Shown: positions 10,264 to 20,733 of the stretch, one piece after another | Layout: each line of letters opens with the position of its first letter | Position numbering within the stretch: the first letter of the stretch is position 1 | Source of the DNA: Chlorops oryzae | Taxonomy: Eukaryota; Arthropoda; Insecta; Diptera; Chloropidae | NCBI GenBank assembly: GCA_020466095.1 | Contig: CM035807.1 | Location: forward strand, 64,480,561 to 64,544,560 | Direction: 5' to 3' | DNA: 64,000 bases | The notes under the pieces: model-generated | The model's input: only the letters and a program-made list of their open reading frames with translations | What the model was told of the DNA's origin: nothing | Databases searched by the model: none | Program-made: the position numbers and the translations under genes

Positions 10264-10397
10264 AAAAACAGTGCTGTAAAAACTATTGAGTACATTTTTA
10301 AGGTACTTGGTATGATGGTGGAATACTTTTCTTGCTCAATCAAATAATATGCATTAAATTTTATTTTCTTTTAAGCTTCTATGTCTATATATATGAT

Positions 10398-10951
10398 CAA
10401 GGGCGTAGCCAGAGAAAGAGTGCTTTGGTAGCGCTTATATTTGCCACAGTGGTATATTGAGCAATCATAAGACATAAAACGAAAAAACAATTTGGGGGGC
10501 AAGAAGAAGTTTAGAGAGTTTTGGACCAAAAACCCAAAAAATCCGAAAAATTCATGAGGTTCGATTTCGATGGAATTTTATATATGGAATAAGTGAAAAG
10601 TTCTAAGAATTTTGGTACTAAAACTTTTTCAAAAAACTTATTACAACTTGTCCTTTTTGGACCAGTTTGGAAGTAGACCCAAACTAGACTAGTTGTGATC
10701 AGTATTTTTTAAATATGTTAGCAGTAAAATTCTTAGATTTTATACTTATTCTACATATAAACTTTCATCGAAATCGGACGTCATAAATTTTCCTAATTTT
10801 TTGGGTTTTTGGTCCAAAACTCTCTTAACTTCTTCTGCCCTCCCCCCCCCCCCCCCCAATTTTTTTTGGGCTAATGTCTTATAATTGCTCAAATTACCAC
10901 TGTGGCAAATATAAGCGCTACCAAAGCACTCTTTCTCTCGCTACGCCCTTG
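10398..10951. mobile_element. hAT-type fold-back MITE, copy A
   Basis: The element begins CAAGGGCGTAGCCAGAG and ends with CTCTCGCTACGCCCTTG; the two halves are long inverted repeats (about 250 bp each). TATATGAT flanks both ends (10390-10397 and 10952-10959), an 8-bp target duplication as made by hAT transposases, and the CA(A/G)(G/T)GGCG start is hAT-like. It includes a run of about 16 C (10840-10858). Length is 554 bp, with no coding capacity. Copy B at 13567-14109 is a diverged relative. Confidence 0.88.
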
Positions 10952-10959
10952 TATATGAT

Positions 10960-11261
10960 TTCTATAATTTATTTGTTAAGTAAAAGAGAATATAACATTC
11001 CATTCATATAAAATAAGACGAGTACCAGAATTGCTAAAAATGTACTGAGTCAAGTTCAGATCCAAAACAGCAGCAATGACATGCTCATGCATACGCATCA
11101 TTGGAAATTGCATTTTTCCTGCCCCTCCTGCAGCAGAAAAATTCCTTCAGCTCCTGCGCTATTGGAACTCCCGCTTAAGTTTCCGAATAAAAAACACGAG
11201 GAGTTTAACAAATACCCAATGTTCAACATGGAAATCTTATATCTTAATTTTCTTACCTTAA
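10960..11261. other. No gene seen
   Basis: AT-rich sequence. The two short open frames around 11076-11269 overlap in different frames and show no motif. Confidence 0.5.
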
Positions 11262-11412
11262 CCCTCTAATGCCACAATTTTTTTTTCAATGAAAAGTGTA
11301 AAAATGACTAATTTCGGGTAGAAAAACATGATTCTGAAATAATTATTATGTGTCTTTTTTGGTAATTTGGTCGAAAAAACTCCGTCTAGAGACGGAGCCA
11401 GGATTAAAAGGG
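11262..11412. mobile_element. Short piggyBac-type MITE candidate with TTAA target sites
   Basis: TTAA at 11258-11261 is followed by CCCTCTAATGCC, and AAAAGGG is followed by TTAA at 11413-11416. The right end in reverse complement is CCCTTTTAATCC, similar to the left. TTAA duplication and CCCT ends are the piggyBac pattern. The 151-bp element contains a hairpin CTCCGTC-TAGA-GACGGAG at about 11381-11398. It has no coding capacity. The assignment rests on short ends only. Confidence 0.6.
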
Positions 11413-11559
11413 TTAAACAGAAATTTTTACATAATCCATTGGCTCCTTTTGGGGCGAACGGATTCCCTTGACTTCTACAAATTCAAACGCAGAATCTTTA
11501 AGAGCGATATGTTAATCGCGATTCGTTTTTATTGACGCAAAAAGAGTTATCGACTCACT

Positions 11560-11772
11560 TCTCTTCTTAGTTCGTACGAAAGAACTAGTGCTATTCCAAA
11601 TTCCTTTTGCATTTACAAAGAAATTAAAACAGCTGACAAAATAGCAAAACAGTAGTGTTGTCAGAATGCAAAGTACTCGATATTCGATTGTAATAGAAAG
11701 AATGGTTGCGATATTGAATAGACAACCTTAATTACAACAAGGTCTAAAAGATATTTAGTTGACGACAGAACA
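11560..11772 (-). mobile_element. 3' LTR remnant of the reverse-strand BEL/Pao element
   Basis: On the reverse strand a purine tract GGCGGGAGAA (11773-11782) is followed by TGTTCTGTCGTCAACTAAAT, the usual BEL polypurine tract/LTR transition, right after the end of the integrase. The far end of the LTR is not defined; 11560 is an estimate. No second LTR copy was found because the 5' end of this element is missing. Confidence 0.5.
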
Positions 11773-11802
11773 TTCTCCCGCCGATGATATATCCAGGAAA
11801 TG

Positions 11803-12650
11803 TCATGAAATAACTCCGAGCTTAGCCAAGCTGAATTTGCCATACTTGGAAGCACACGGAATGCGACCAAGAGGCCAGCGGTTGCATGGGAGACGTTCAT
11901 CCTTAATCAATACGATGTCATTGACCTTCAAATTCCTTTTGACCTGTAACCATTTGGGACGCGTTTGCAAGTGTGCCAAATATTCACGGCTCCATTGACG
12001 CCAAAACGAGTGTACAACGAATTGGCAGTGTTTCCATCGGTCCGTTTTACTGCAGCTCTCCAACTCTGGAGTTGGGGTGATAATAAAAAATCCCCAATAA
12101 GGAAATGGCCTGGGGTGAGAATAGATAGGTCGTTGGGATCATTTGTCATAGGACAAAGTGGTCTCGAATTCAGACAGGACTCTATCTGTGTTAGAACTGT
12201 GCTTAGTTCTTCGAACGTGAGCTTCCGATCTCCGACGGTACGCTTGAAATGGTGTTTCGTCGATTTCACGCCTGCCTCCCACAATCTTCCGAAATGGGGC
12301 GACGCTGGAGGGATGAAATGCCACTGTATATGTTGCTCCGAGAGAAAGGGCAACACGCTTTTGTTGACGAAAGTTTTGTATGCCTGTTGATCGGCTTAAA
12401 ACTTGCGGTTGGCCCCGATGAAATTGGTTCCCTGGTCGCTGTAAATATTGGCGCAAAGTCCTCTTCTGCCAATAAATCGTTGCAATGCTGCTAGGAAGCC
12501 TTGAGCAGTGAGATCTCCAACCGGTTCCAAGTGAATGGCTTTCGTGACTAAGCAGATGAATACTGCAATATAACCTTTCAGCGAGGTGATCCCTCTCCCC
12601 TTGGAAGGCAGAATGTTGATTGGGCCCGCATAATCAATGCCTGTTGATCA
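11803..12650 (-). pseudogene. BEL/Pao integrase catalytic core, broken
   Basis: Reverse-strand frames give BEL integrase: a decayed middle (frame ending 12139), then the highly characteristic WHFIPPASPHFGRLWEAGVK, LTFEELSTVLTQIESCLNSRPL and LTPGHFLIGD in 12356-11928, and the C-terminal WSREYLAHLQTRPKW and NDIVLIKDERLPCNRWPLGRI in the frame 12063-11803. At least three frame changes separate these parts. The order gag-PR-RT-RH-IN, read from high to low coordinates, is intact for the element as a whole (16446 to 11803). Confidence 0.9.
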
Positions 12651-13511
12651 GAAAGGCCTAGCTGGTCGAACTCGGACTGCTGGCAAATAGCCCATTTGTT
12701 GATACTCCAGCTGGTGATGATTTCGGTAACATGTGATACAATGGTGAATAAAATGCCGGACTGCATTACGCCCATTGATAATCCAATATTGTTTCCGTAA
12801 AACGGCCAAAGTTAGTGATACTGTTCCGTGCAATGTACTTCGGTGTGTATGTTGTATAACTAACTTTGTGAAGTGACATTTAGTGGGTAAGATGATTGGG
12901 TGTTTCTCCTCCTTAACTAGCAACGATTCACATAAACGTCCTCCTAGACGTAAAACCTGATCATCTGGGTCCCAAATTGGCTTCAAATTAAGCAAAACGC
13001 TGCCTTCAGGAAGAGGTTGATTCACGGATAGAGCATTCCATTCCTTGGATAATTGTTCTCTCTGCACAACACAAATAAGTATATTTCGAGCCGCCCTTAA
13101 TTCGTTAGCTTGAAGCGCAGTTTCTTTGCTACTATGGGATTTCCGGGATGGTAGTGTGTTATTGATAAAACGCAAACAGAAGGCTGTCACTCGCACAACT
13201 CTAGAAAAAGAGGAATAGGACTCAATACAAATTAACATATTTTTTCTTGGCGTGAATGTAGCGAAGATGCGAACCAATTTTTTCTCCAACTCCATCGAAT
13301 CGCTCGGATCATCGAAGGTGGATCGTGGCCAATGATCAAGCGGTTGACTCAGCCATGGCGGACCTATCCACCACAATTTCCGATTAAGCAGATTTTTTAC
13401 AGTTGAGCCGCGAGTTGCACAATCCGCGGGGTTTTGTTCAGATTGTACATGTTGCCACTGAGCGGGTGAGGTACAATCCAGAAACTTACTGATTCGGTTG
13501 GCAACGAACAT
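12648..13511 (-). pseudogene. BEL/Pao RNase H end and integrase zinc domain
   Basis: A 287-codon reverse-strand frame begins just left of a hAT-type insertion. It has the end of RNase H/linker (EQNPADCATRG, the Asn-Ala-Asp motif typical of Pao elements; WWIGPPWL) and then the integrase zinc-binding module: LGGRLCES, HPIILPTKCHFTKLVIQ, LHGTVSLTLAVLRKQYWI, and FIHHCITCYR with paired cysteines. It breaks into other frames at 12648. Intact over most of its length, it is part of a dead polyprotein. Confidence 0.88.
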
Positions 13512-13566
13512 TTTCTACTTTGTTGGCTCTCCCCTGATCAAGTGAAGGACGATCATCGAATCACAC

Positions 13567-14109
13567 CAGTGGCGTGTCTAGAGAAATACTGCTTTGATAG
13601 TGCTTATATTTCCCACAGTGGTATATTGAACAATTATAAGACATTAACCCAAAAATTTTTGGGGGGGCTAGAGGAAGCTTAGAGAGTTATGGACCAAAAA
13701 CCAAAAAAATCCGAAAATTTCATAACGTCCGATTTTGATGAAAATTTGTATATAGAATTAGCGAAAAATTCAAAGAATTTCTGTACTAAAATTTTTTCAA
13801 AACACTGGTCCTTTTTGGACCAGTTTGGAACTAGACCCTAACTAGACTATTTGTAATCAGTTTTTTGAAAAAAATTTACCGCCAAAATTCTTAGAATCTT
13901 TCACTTATTCTATATATAAATTTTCATCCAAATCGGACGCCATAAATTTTTCGGATTTTTTTGGTTTTTGGTCCATAACTCTCTAAACTTCCTCTAGCCC
14001 CCCCCCCCCCCAAAAAAAAATTTTTGGGTTAATGTCTAATAATTGTTCAATATACCACTGTGGGAAATATAAGCACTATCAAAGCAGTATTTCTCTAGAC
14101 ACGCCACTG
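13567..14109. mobile_element. hAT-type fold-back MITE, copy B, inserted in BEL pol
   Basis: The element runs from CAGTGGCGTGTCTAGAG to CTCTAGACACGCCACTG. AATCACAC occurs at 13559-13566 and 14110-14117, an exact 8-bp target duplication. The arms are long inverted repeats, with a C run near 13999-14011 mirrored by G near 13662-13668. Length 543 bp. It splits the RNase H coding region of the reverse-strand BEL element and so is younger than it. Its internal sequence (for example TTTTTGGACCAGTTTGGAA) is shared with copy A. Confidence 0.92.
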
Positions 14110-14143
14110 AATCACACCAGAAGTATGTTTTTTAAAGATCGAA

Positions 14144-15301
14144 TCAGATACGTAGATTTTGCTGGACGAGCTCTAGAAGTTTAACAGCTAAGACTGCTCC
14201 ACATAATTCCGCTCTTGGGACCGTAAGCAGAGGCTTAATTGAATTAACCTTAGATTTTGCAAAGATGAGATGGGTTGAAAAACGTTCAATATCATGAGCG
14301 ACGCGAATGTATGCGACAGCAGCGTGTGCGTGGATGGAGGCGTCGCAGAAAATATGCAATTCCTAATTGTGGTTGTCGTCATCGGTGTTAAGCCATCTAG
14401 GGAGAGTCAGGTGTGAGATTTTTGGGAGAACGTCGATGTATTCTGACCACCTAGCACTTATTTCTTCGGGGAGTGGAGAATCCCATGCAAGCTTCAACAA
14501 CCAGATTTTTTGCAACAGTATTTTTGCGGATATAATGATCGGACTTATCAGCCCCAATGGGTCAAATAACCGTGCAATTGTGGATAGGATGGTTTTTTTC
14601 GTAGATGTGGGGCGAAGGGTATCAAAATGTGTATTGTACATCAAGACGTCTGCGGTTGAACACCAAAACATTCCAAGGGTGTGGATAGCTCGTTCGTGAT
14701 TTAGGTGCAGCACATCTTGAATGCTGCGATGTTCGACTGGAATTCCAGCAGTTTAGGATGATTGCTCGCCCACTTTCTTAGTTCAAAGTGCGCACTTCTC
14801 AAAATGTCGATTAGCTGTTGTTGTACGGAGCACGCGTCGCTGACCGTTCCTGCACCAGACAATACGTCGTCCACATACATTTGATGCTTAATCGCCTCTG
14901 CACCTTTGGGGTAATTATGCGCTTCATCGCTGGCTAACTGATGAATAGCTTGGATGGCAGTGAACGGTGCTGAGGCGGTCCCGAACATCACCGTGGAACA
15001 GTTATATTCCTTGGTTTCTTCGTGAGAATTGTTCCTCCATAAAGTGCGTTGATATTGTGCATCCACTTCAATCAAATCGATTATTCTGTACATTTTCTCT
15101 ATATCGGCCACAAACGCATACCGAAGGAAACGTCAATTCAGAAGGATAGCGGTCAAGTCTCGTTGGAAGGGAGGACCGACTGCGAGAATATCGTTCAACG
15201 AATTCTGGTTCGAGGTTTTCGAAGACGCGTCGAAAACCACTCGCATTTTGGTTGTAGATGAGGACGTTTTTATTATAGCGTGATGAGGCAAATAACAGCA
15301 A
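14144..15301 (-). pseudogene. BEL/Pao reverse transcriptase and RNase H start, broken
   Basis: Reverse transcriptase copies the element RNA. The RT palm is in the frame 15111-14701: EKMYRIIDLIEVDAQYQRTLWR, FGTASAPFTAIQAIHQLA and the catalytic MYVDDVLSG. The RT thumb/connection follows in 14713-14363 (RLFDPLGLISPIIISAK, LPRWLN). The RNase H start is 14359-14144 (HIFCDASIHAHAAVAYIR with the first catalytic Asp, VPRAELCGAVLAVKLL with the Glu). Frames change at about 14705 and 14360, and the N-terminal RT part upstream of 15111 is degraded. The hAT copy B then interrupts RNase H. Confidence 0.9.
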
Positions 15302-15755
15302 GTAAAGTGCTGAATGCGATTCGTATTGACTTCATGGTCTTCCTCAGTTGACTCATTTGTCTTAAATGTAGATACTCGTTAATGGTTTCTTGATATGCTT
15401 GCTTCAAACCATCGTCGCGACTAAGTTTTCGCTCTAGCTGATAAAAACGTTTCAACGCGAGGCTTCGAGAGCAGCCGAGGACTTTCGAGTTATCTATGTC
15501 CGATAAAATCGGTAGGCGTGTTACATATTTTCCGTTAGCTAATCGTTGATATGTGCGTTGATAAAAATACTCAACCCATTCGTCTTCCTTTGAAGTAACA
15601 GTGATGTCCGGGCAATCCTCTAGCTGCCAGAATTTCTGTAAAAGATTTCCAATCTCCATTTGAGTGTAGAATGAGGAAATTTCAGTTACATATGCAAGTT
15701 CATGCAATTTTCTTGAAATAATGTAACTCAAGGTTGTTTTTTGGGCAATTGGCAA
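15273..15755 (-). pseudogene. Decayed BEL pol segment between protease and RT
   Basis: A reverse-strand frame of about 160 codons (MPIAQKTTLSYIIS..., KFWQLEDCPDITVTSKEDEWVEYFY, LPILSDIDNSKVLG) lies between the protease and the RT. LEKFW-type motifs plus a DEW/ERF-like segment resemble the start of Pao RT regions. The last part (SIRIAFSTLLAVICLITL) is probably read out of frame. I assign it by position and these short motifs. Confidence 0.6.
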
Positions 15756-15860
15756 GTGAGTGTCGCCTCGGCATATCTCACTGCAAAGACAGTCGTCGTA
15801 AACATCACCCCCCAGGAGTAGATCAACCCTTCCGGGTTCATTAAAATATGGATCGGCTAA

Positions 15861-16446
15861 CTAGAACCCTTTCAAAAACTTCCAATCATCTATTTTGAGC
15901 TTTCGGTGCGGCAAAGGGTGAGTGATTTTCGGCAAGACATGAGCGAGAATGTTGTATTGCGTTTGTGGGTTGAGCCTAGACCCAATGCATAGATATACCG
16001 CGGTATTTCCCTTGCTTACCGTTGTAGCAGCTAATCTAATCAAAGTGATTCGGGTTTGTTGCTTTGGTAAATTTAACAGCTGTGCTGCTCGCTCCGTTAT
16101 AAAGGAGGCTTGAGATCCTTGGTCGAGGAATGCTCTCAGCAGAATTGATTTTCCATGAGTGGAGGTTACGGTTACAAGAGCTGAAGGTAACAGAACTTCA
16201 TAAGTTGATCTGAGTGATGTTTGCTCGTTAGTTAAGGAGACTTGATCCCGTTGAGTGACAGAAACTGGCAATGTGGTTGTATTAGTAGCATCCTTGTCGT
16301 CTTCATGGAGGGAGGAATGGTGTCTTTTGCCACAGGTGTTGCAACTTCGACGACTGTTGCATTTCTTGGAAGTATGATTGTGACCCAAGCAGTTAAAACA
16401 AAGTTTCAATTGCTCAACGGTTACTCTGCGTTCAGTGACTGTCATG
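15861..16446 (-). pseudogene. BEL/Pao gag zinc knuckles and protease, truncated at hAT end
   Basis: On the reverse strand the frame gives two knuckle-like modules (CFNCLGHNHTSKKC and CNTCGKRHHSSLH) and then the aspartic protease region with LRAFLDQGSQASFITERAAQ, where Asp-Gln-Gly stands in place of the canonical Asp-Ser/Thr-Gly. It continues with LPKITHPLPHRK. The protein is cut at 16446, where a hAT-like terminus starts; the N-terminal gag and 5' LTR are not found beyond it, so the 5' part of the element has been lost. Confidence 0.85.
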
Positions 16447-17278
16447 CAGTGGCGTAGTAGTGGGGGGTTTTGGGGAAACCCCGCCACCCCCTCCCGAAAT
16501 ATTTTTAACTCAGAAAATCCGTTACAATCATCAGTCGTTAGGTGATTAGTAGCGCTTGAATGCGCTCAGCTGCGCTTGTTTGGAAATCGATTTCCAAAAA
16601 CGAGAAAAAGGTCGGAGCCATAGGAGTAGAGAAAGGAGCGGAAATTTATTTTACGCTTTTTCTCAATACTTCGTACCTTACGAAGCATACAAAACTACAA
16701 GCAAAACTTCGCCTTTGCTGGAAAAAATCGCTAAGACGGGTGAGGAGAGCTTCTACAAACTGACTATGACCACAGTTCAACATGCACATGCATTCATACA
16801 CTGACATTCCAATCTCACTTTCCCGACAGCACGTTTTCTTTTTCAGTCGAACTGACTTAAATTGTTCTTCCTAGAAGCAAATTCAAAAAAAATTTGAGAG
16901 TGTCGTTTGTACGCTGTATGTTACACAGTATCTTTTAGGCCCCTGTAGTTAGCAATTGGGAAATTTTAAAAAAAGGACTAGTGCTTCTACTTAAACGAAT
17001 AGAAATTGTGCAACTATCTTTACCTGAATTAACTAAGCTCCACTAGTGGCTACAAAGTTTCCTATAATGGGATGATATAAAAAAATAATAGGACATTTCA
17101 AGAGAAAAAATATCTGCGTGCTTCCCAAAAAACACTTCCACAATCCATCAAAAATTCGGGTATATTTTTTTAAATAAAAAAAGGTGGGTTGGTGCTAAGA
17201 GAACTATGTAGTATTTAACTGATGGTTACTTGCTACAGGAGAAGTAGTTTTAATCTATCCCCATTATCCAATTGGTTC
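16447..17278 (+). mobile_element. hAT-like left end (CAGTGGCGTAG) with unassigned sequence
   Basis: CAGTGGCGTAGTAGTGGGGGG at 16447 abuts the broken BEL gag. A G-rich/C-rich hairpin (GGGGTTTTGGGGAAACCCC) follows directly, a common design at hAT termini. No matching CGCCACTG end was seen in the next 1.2 kb, so the element is truncated or longer than I could follow. The rest to 17278 has no recognisable gene. Confidence 0.45.
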
Positions 17279-17384
17279 TTTTACAACTCAAACGGAATGC
17301 CGACCTTCAATGTCACCAAAGTCGTTTAGAAAGAAATGCATTTTGGTGCTTGTTATTATGCAACCATTGTTCGTGTCCACGACA
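17279..17384. repeat. 106-bp direct repeat, copy 1
   Basis: This block (TTACAACTCAAACGGAATG... to ...CCACGACA) recurs in the same orientation at 24855-24960 with about four differences. The two copies bracket the reverse-strand gypsy element. No function or family is recognised; it may be a fragment of a larger repeat. Confidence 0.8.
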
Positions 17385-17689
17385 CCTTACCCTTTTGGAA
17401 AAAAATCTTTTGTTTACGGAAGATTTTTTATATTATTTTTTTGAAAAATTTTTTGCATTTTAACACCTATTCATGGGTTTTTTTTTCATTTGTCTTAAGA
17501 GTACCGATCGATCGTTTTTAATACAACTTATTTGATAAAATTTGAATTGCATGTAATATAAAAGGAATGTTCGCTAAATATATTGATGAAAATTATAGAG
17601 AATATATTTCGAATTTATTCATGCTAATGTTAGTCTATTTTTATGAATGATTTGCATTCTAGAGCCTATTTTAAGTTTACAATTTCCTC
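17385..17689. other. No gene seen between repeat and gypsy integrase end
   Basis: AT-rich sequence. By position it could include the 3' untranslated region of the reverse-strand gypsy element, but I found no polypurine tract or LTR matching the one at 24442. Confidence 0.4.
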
Positions 17690-18486
17690 TGACATCTAGC
17701 TCTACTACTTAGTAAGGTCCTTTGTAGACATTATCCAACTTATGGCTAGACTCATGCTTAAAATATACTATATCGTTTATGTTTATTACAGTAGGGTTGG
17801 TAGTTTTGTCATAATAATTTTTATTTACAAGTTTTGCTTTGTCAACGAGTTTTTGCGCTCTCTTATGAGCTTTTTGGAGTCTGAATTTAAGTTCTTTTTC
17901 GTAAGAATCAAAGTTTTACACCGGATCACTACGTTCATTTGATGTAAAATCAAATGGAACTGGTGTTTTACCAAAGACAAGCTCAAAAGGTGCATAGTCA
18001 TGGACAGTAGAAGGCGTAGTGTTATAGCAATAAACAAATTATTTTAACCAATTATCCCAGTCGGATCTATCTGGTGATAAATATGAACGAGTGTATTCGT
18101 TAAATGTTCGATGACTTCTTTCAACCATTCCTAAAGTTTGGTGGTGGTATGGTGTGGATGTTATATGTTCAATTTTTAACAGTTTGCAAATTTCTGAAAG
18201 TATACTTTTATTATATTCTGTACCTAAATCAGTGAGAATTTCTTTTATAGGACCGTAGATCAATATACAATTGTCGACTATTGCACTTGCCACGGTTTTT
18301 GCACATTTGTTACTCAATGGTACTGCTATTAGGTATTTAGTTAATTCACACATAATAGTCATAATATATTGATTGTTATTTGCTATGATTGGTAAGGGAC
18401 CTAAGGTGTCTATCTGGATTCTTGCAAATGGTATCGTTGGAGTTGGGGTTTGAATCATTGGTTCTCTGATATTTTTACCGTGTTTA
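17690..18486 (-). pseudogene. Ty3/gypsy integrase, broken by mariner insertion
   Basis: The reverse-strand frame 18486-18039 starts inside the integrase at the mariner junction: IDTLGPLP (first Asp), LTDLGTEY (second Asp) and GMVERSHRTFNEY (Glu). After a stop it continues as YNTTPSTVHDYAPFELVFGKTPVPFD-like sequence and a C-terminal segment with YKGPY (about 17730). The zinc-binding N-terminal module is missing: the right flank of the mariner does not continue it. The protein is close to the fragment at 1-780. Confidence 0.88.
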
Positions 18487-19758
18487 ACAGGTTGGCTGAT
18501 AAGTCCCCGGTCTGACACATAGATGGCGTCGCTAGTATTAAATGCATATTATTTTTATATAGTGGCAACCTTTAAATGATTCGTGTCCAAATTTGACGTC
18601 TGTAAGTCAATTAGTTTGTGAGATAGAGCGTCTTTTGTGAAGCAACTTTTGTTATTGTGAAAAAAATGGAAAAAAAGGAATTTCGTGTTTTGATAAAATA
18701 CTGTTTTCTGAAGGGAAAAAATACAATGGACGCAAAAACTTGGCTTGATAATGAGTTTCCGGACTCTGCCCCAGGAAAATCAACAATAATTGATTGGTAT
18801 GCAAAATTCAAGCGTGGTGAAATGAGCACGGAGGACGGTGAACGCAGTGGACGCCCGAAAAAGGTGGTTACCGACGAAAACATCAAAAAAATTCACAAAA
18901 TGATTTTGAATGACCGTAAAATGAAGTTGATCGAGATAGCAGAGGCCTTAAAGATATCAAAGGAACGTGTTGGTCATATCATTCATCAATATTTGGATAT
19001 TAAAAAGCTCTGTGCAAAATGGGTGCCGCGCGAGCTCACATTTGACCAAAAACAACAACGTGTTGATGATTCTGAGCGGTGTTTGCAGCTGTTAACTCGC
19101 AATACACCCGAGTTTTTGCGTCGATATGTGACAATGGATGAAACATGGCTCTATCACTACACTCCTGAGTCCAATCGACAGTCAGCTGAGTGGACAGCGA
19201 TCGGTGAACCGTCTCCGAAGCGTGGAAAGACTCAAAAGTCCGCTGGCAAAGTAATGGCCTCTGTTTTTTGGGATGGGAATGGAATAATTTTTATCGATTA
19301 TCTTGAGAAGGGAAAAACCATCAACAGTGACTATTATATGTCGTTATTGGAGCGTTTGAAGGTCGAAATCGCGGCAAAACGGCCCCATATGAAGAAGAAA
19401 AAAGTGTTGTTCCACCAAGACAACGTACCGTGCCACAAGTCATTGAGAACGATGGCAAAAATTCATGAATTAGGCTTCGAATTGCTTCCCCACCCACCGT
19501 ATTCTCCAGATCTGGCCCCCAGCGACTTTTTCTTGTTCTCAGACCTCAAAAGGATGCTCGCAGGGAAAAAATTTGGCTGCAATGAAGAGGTGATCGCCGA
19601 AACTGAGGCCTATTTTGAGGCAAAACCGAAGGAGTACTACCAAAATGGTATCAAAAAATTGGAAGGTCGGTATAATCGTTGTATCGCTCTTGAAGGGAAC
19701 TATGTTGAATAATAAAAACGAATTTTGACAAAAAAATGTGTTTTTCTTTGTTAGACCG
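18487..19758 (+). mobile_element. Himar1-like mariner (irritans lineage), right end missing
   Basis: The left end ACAGGTTGGCTGATAAGTCC at 18487 is that of Himar1-type mariners, preceded by TA. The right part runs to GTTAGACCG at 19758 and then changes to unrelated sequence, so about the last 20 bp of the right terminal repeat, compared with the copy at 50415-51691, are absent. The element carries an uninterrupted transposase frame. It is inserted in, or joined to, the gypsy integrase. Confidence 0.92.
18666..19712 (+). CDS. Mariner transposase, open frame, Himar1-like
   Basis: This 348-codon frame encodes a cut-and-paste DDE transposase that would bind the mariner terminal repeats in the nucleus and move the element between TA sites. 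The ATG at 18666 starts MEKKEFRVLIKYC, the family start; an in-frame GTG at 18657 is upstream noise. An N-terminal paired-like DNA-binding domain covers about residues 1-110. WVPRELTFDQK precedes the catalytic domain, with the three aspartates in TMDETWLYH, FHQDNVPCH and SPDLAPSDFFLFSDL (DD34D spacing). The natural C-terminus (NRCIALEGNYVE) is present, then TAA. The length equals that known for Himar1 (348). No stop or frameshift is seen. Loss of the right terminus means this copy should not move itself, but it could still act in trans if transcribed. Confidence 0.93.
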   Translation: MEKKEFRVLIKYCFLKGKNTMDAKTWLDNEFPDSAPGKSTIIDWYAKFKRGEMSTEDGERSGRPKKVVTDENIKKIHKMILNDRKMKLIEIAEALKISKERVGHIIHQYLDIKKLCAKWVPRELTFDQKQQRVDDSERCLQLLTRNTPEFLRRYVTMDETWLYHYTPESNRQSAEWTAIGEPSPKRGKTQKSAGKVMASVFWDGNGIIFIDYLEKGKTINSDYYMSLLERLKVEIAAKRPHMKKKKVLFHQDNVPCHKSLRTMAKIHELGFELLPHPPYSPDLAPSDFFLFSDLKRMLAGKKFGCNEEVIAETEAYFEAKPKEYYQNGIKKLEGRYNRCIALEGNYVE

Positions 19759-20224
19759 CTCTATCCGTGTGTGATTTAAGTGCTCTAGCTCTCAAACCAC
19801 TTTCGGGCCCATTATTAAACTTATACAGTATGTTCTTAGCATTTTGGACTTTAATACAAAAAATTTAAAAAAAAATTAAAAAAGGCTAAGTTGTTTAGAT
19901 TTTGCTTTGAAATTTTTATCTCTGATTTTACACTGAAAAAAAAAAATTATATTTGTGATTTTGTTCTTATTATAAAAAAATTTGTTAAATTTTCTATACA
20001 AATCACTACTATTTATTTTTGAGAAAAAAAAAATTTAGTTAGAATATTTGCATTCAAACAAAACCTTATTTTCATGTGCGGCAATGTTTAGAAGCCTATA
20101 TTTTCAAAACTAACGGATTTTCAGCCAAAATTTTTTGCCCCCTAATTCATATCCCATAGAGGTACAATTGAGCCGAATATGAACTATTTTCAGAACATCA
20201 CCTTTTTTTCGTTGCCCGCTTCGC
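19759..20224. other. Unassigned AT-rich sequence between mariner and RNase H
   Basis: It contains long A and T runs and no coding signal. It replaces the gypsy RNase H end and integrase N-terminus expected here, so it is either an insertion or the result of a deletion/rearrangement after the mariner insertion. Confidence 0.5.
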
Positions 20225-20728
20225 GTGGAATGCCCCATATTCTACTACAAAATCAAATTGTTCCAGATCTAATCGAATTCTTAACAATTTAGATAATGGA
20301 TTTTTGAGGGTAAAAAGGTATGTTAGTGGTTTATGATCACTTTTGACTAAAAATTTATTTCCGTGCACATAAGGTTTAAAAAGGTTTATCGCCCAATGAA
20401 TGGCAGTGAGCTCTTGCTCAATAACCGATTTATTGCTTTCGTCTTTGGTGAATGTGCGTGAAGCAAACGCTATTGGAAGCTGCATGCCTTTGTGCTCTTG
20501 ACTTAGCACTGCTCCGCACGCTATTGTGCTCGCGTCGGTTGTAATGCAGAATTGCTTGTCAAAATCAGGATATCGCAAAATTTGGGGTTTAAGGAGAGAA
20601 TTTTTTAGGTAGTTGAACCCTTCTTTACATTCATTAGTCCATATGAATGGTGAATTTTTCCTTGTTAATCGTGTTAAATGAATAGAATGATTTGAAAAAT
20701 TTGGAATAAAACGTCTGTAGTAGTTCAC
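20225..20728 (-). pseudogene. Ty3/gypsy RNase H
   Basis: A reverse-strand frame starting with the RT thumb end (MNYYRRFIPNFS) and then RNase H: TTDASTIACGAVLSQ (Asp), FASRTFTKDESNKSVIEQELTAIHWAI (Glu), VKSDHKPLTYLF (Asp). It ends early: after FDFVVEYGAFHAK the sequence leaves the family. The expected DALSR-type end and the integrase start are missing. All catalytic acids up to that point are in place. Confidence 0.9.
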
Positions 20729-20733
20729 AAAAG

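Noticed and set aside
18487..18518. MSDRGLISQP start fused to the gypsy integrase frame
   Set aside because: The start is the translated mariner terminal repeat, not a gene start; integrase sequence begins at 18486.
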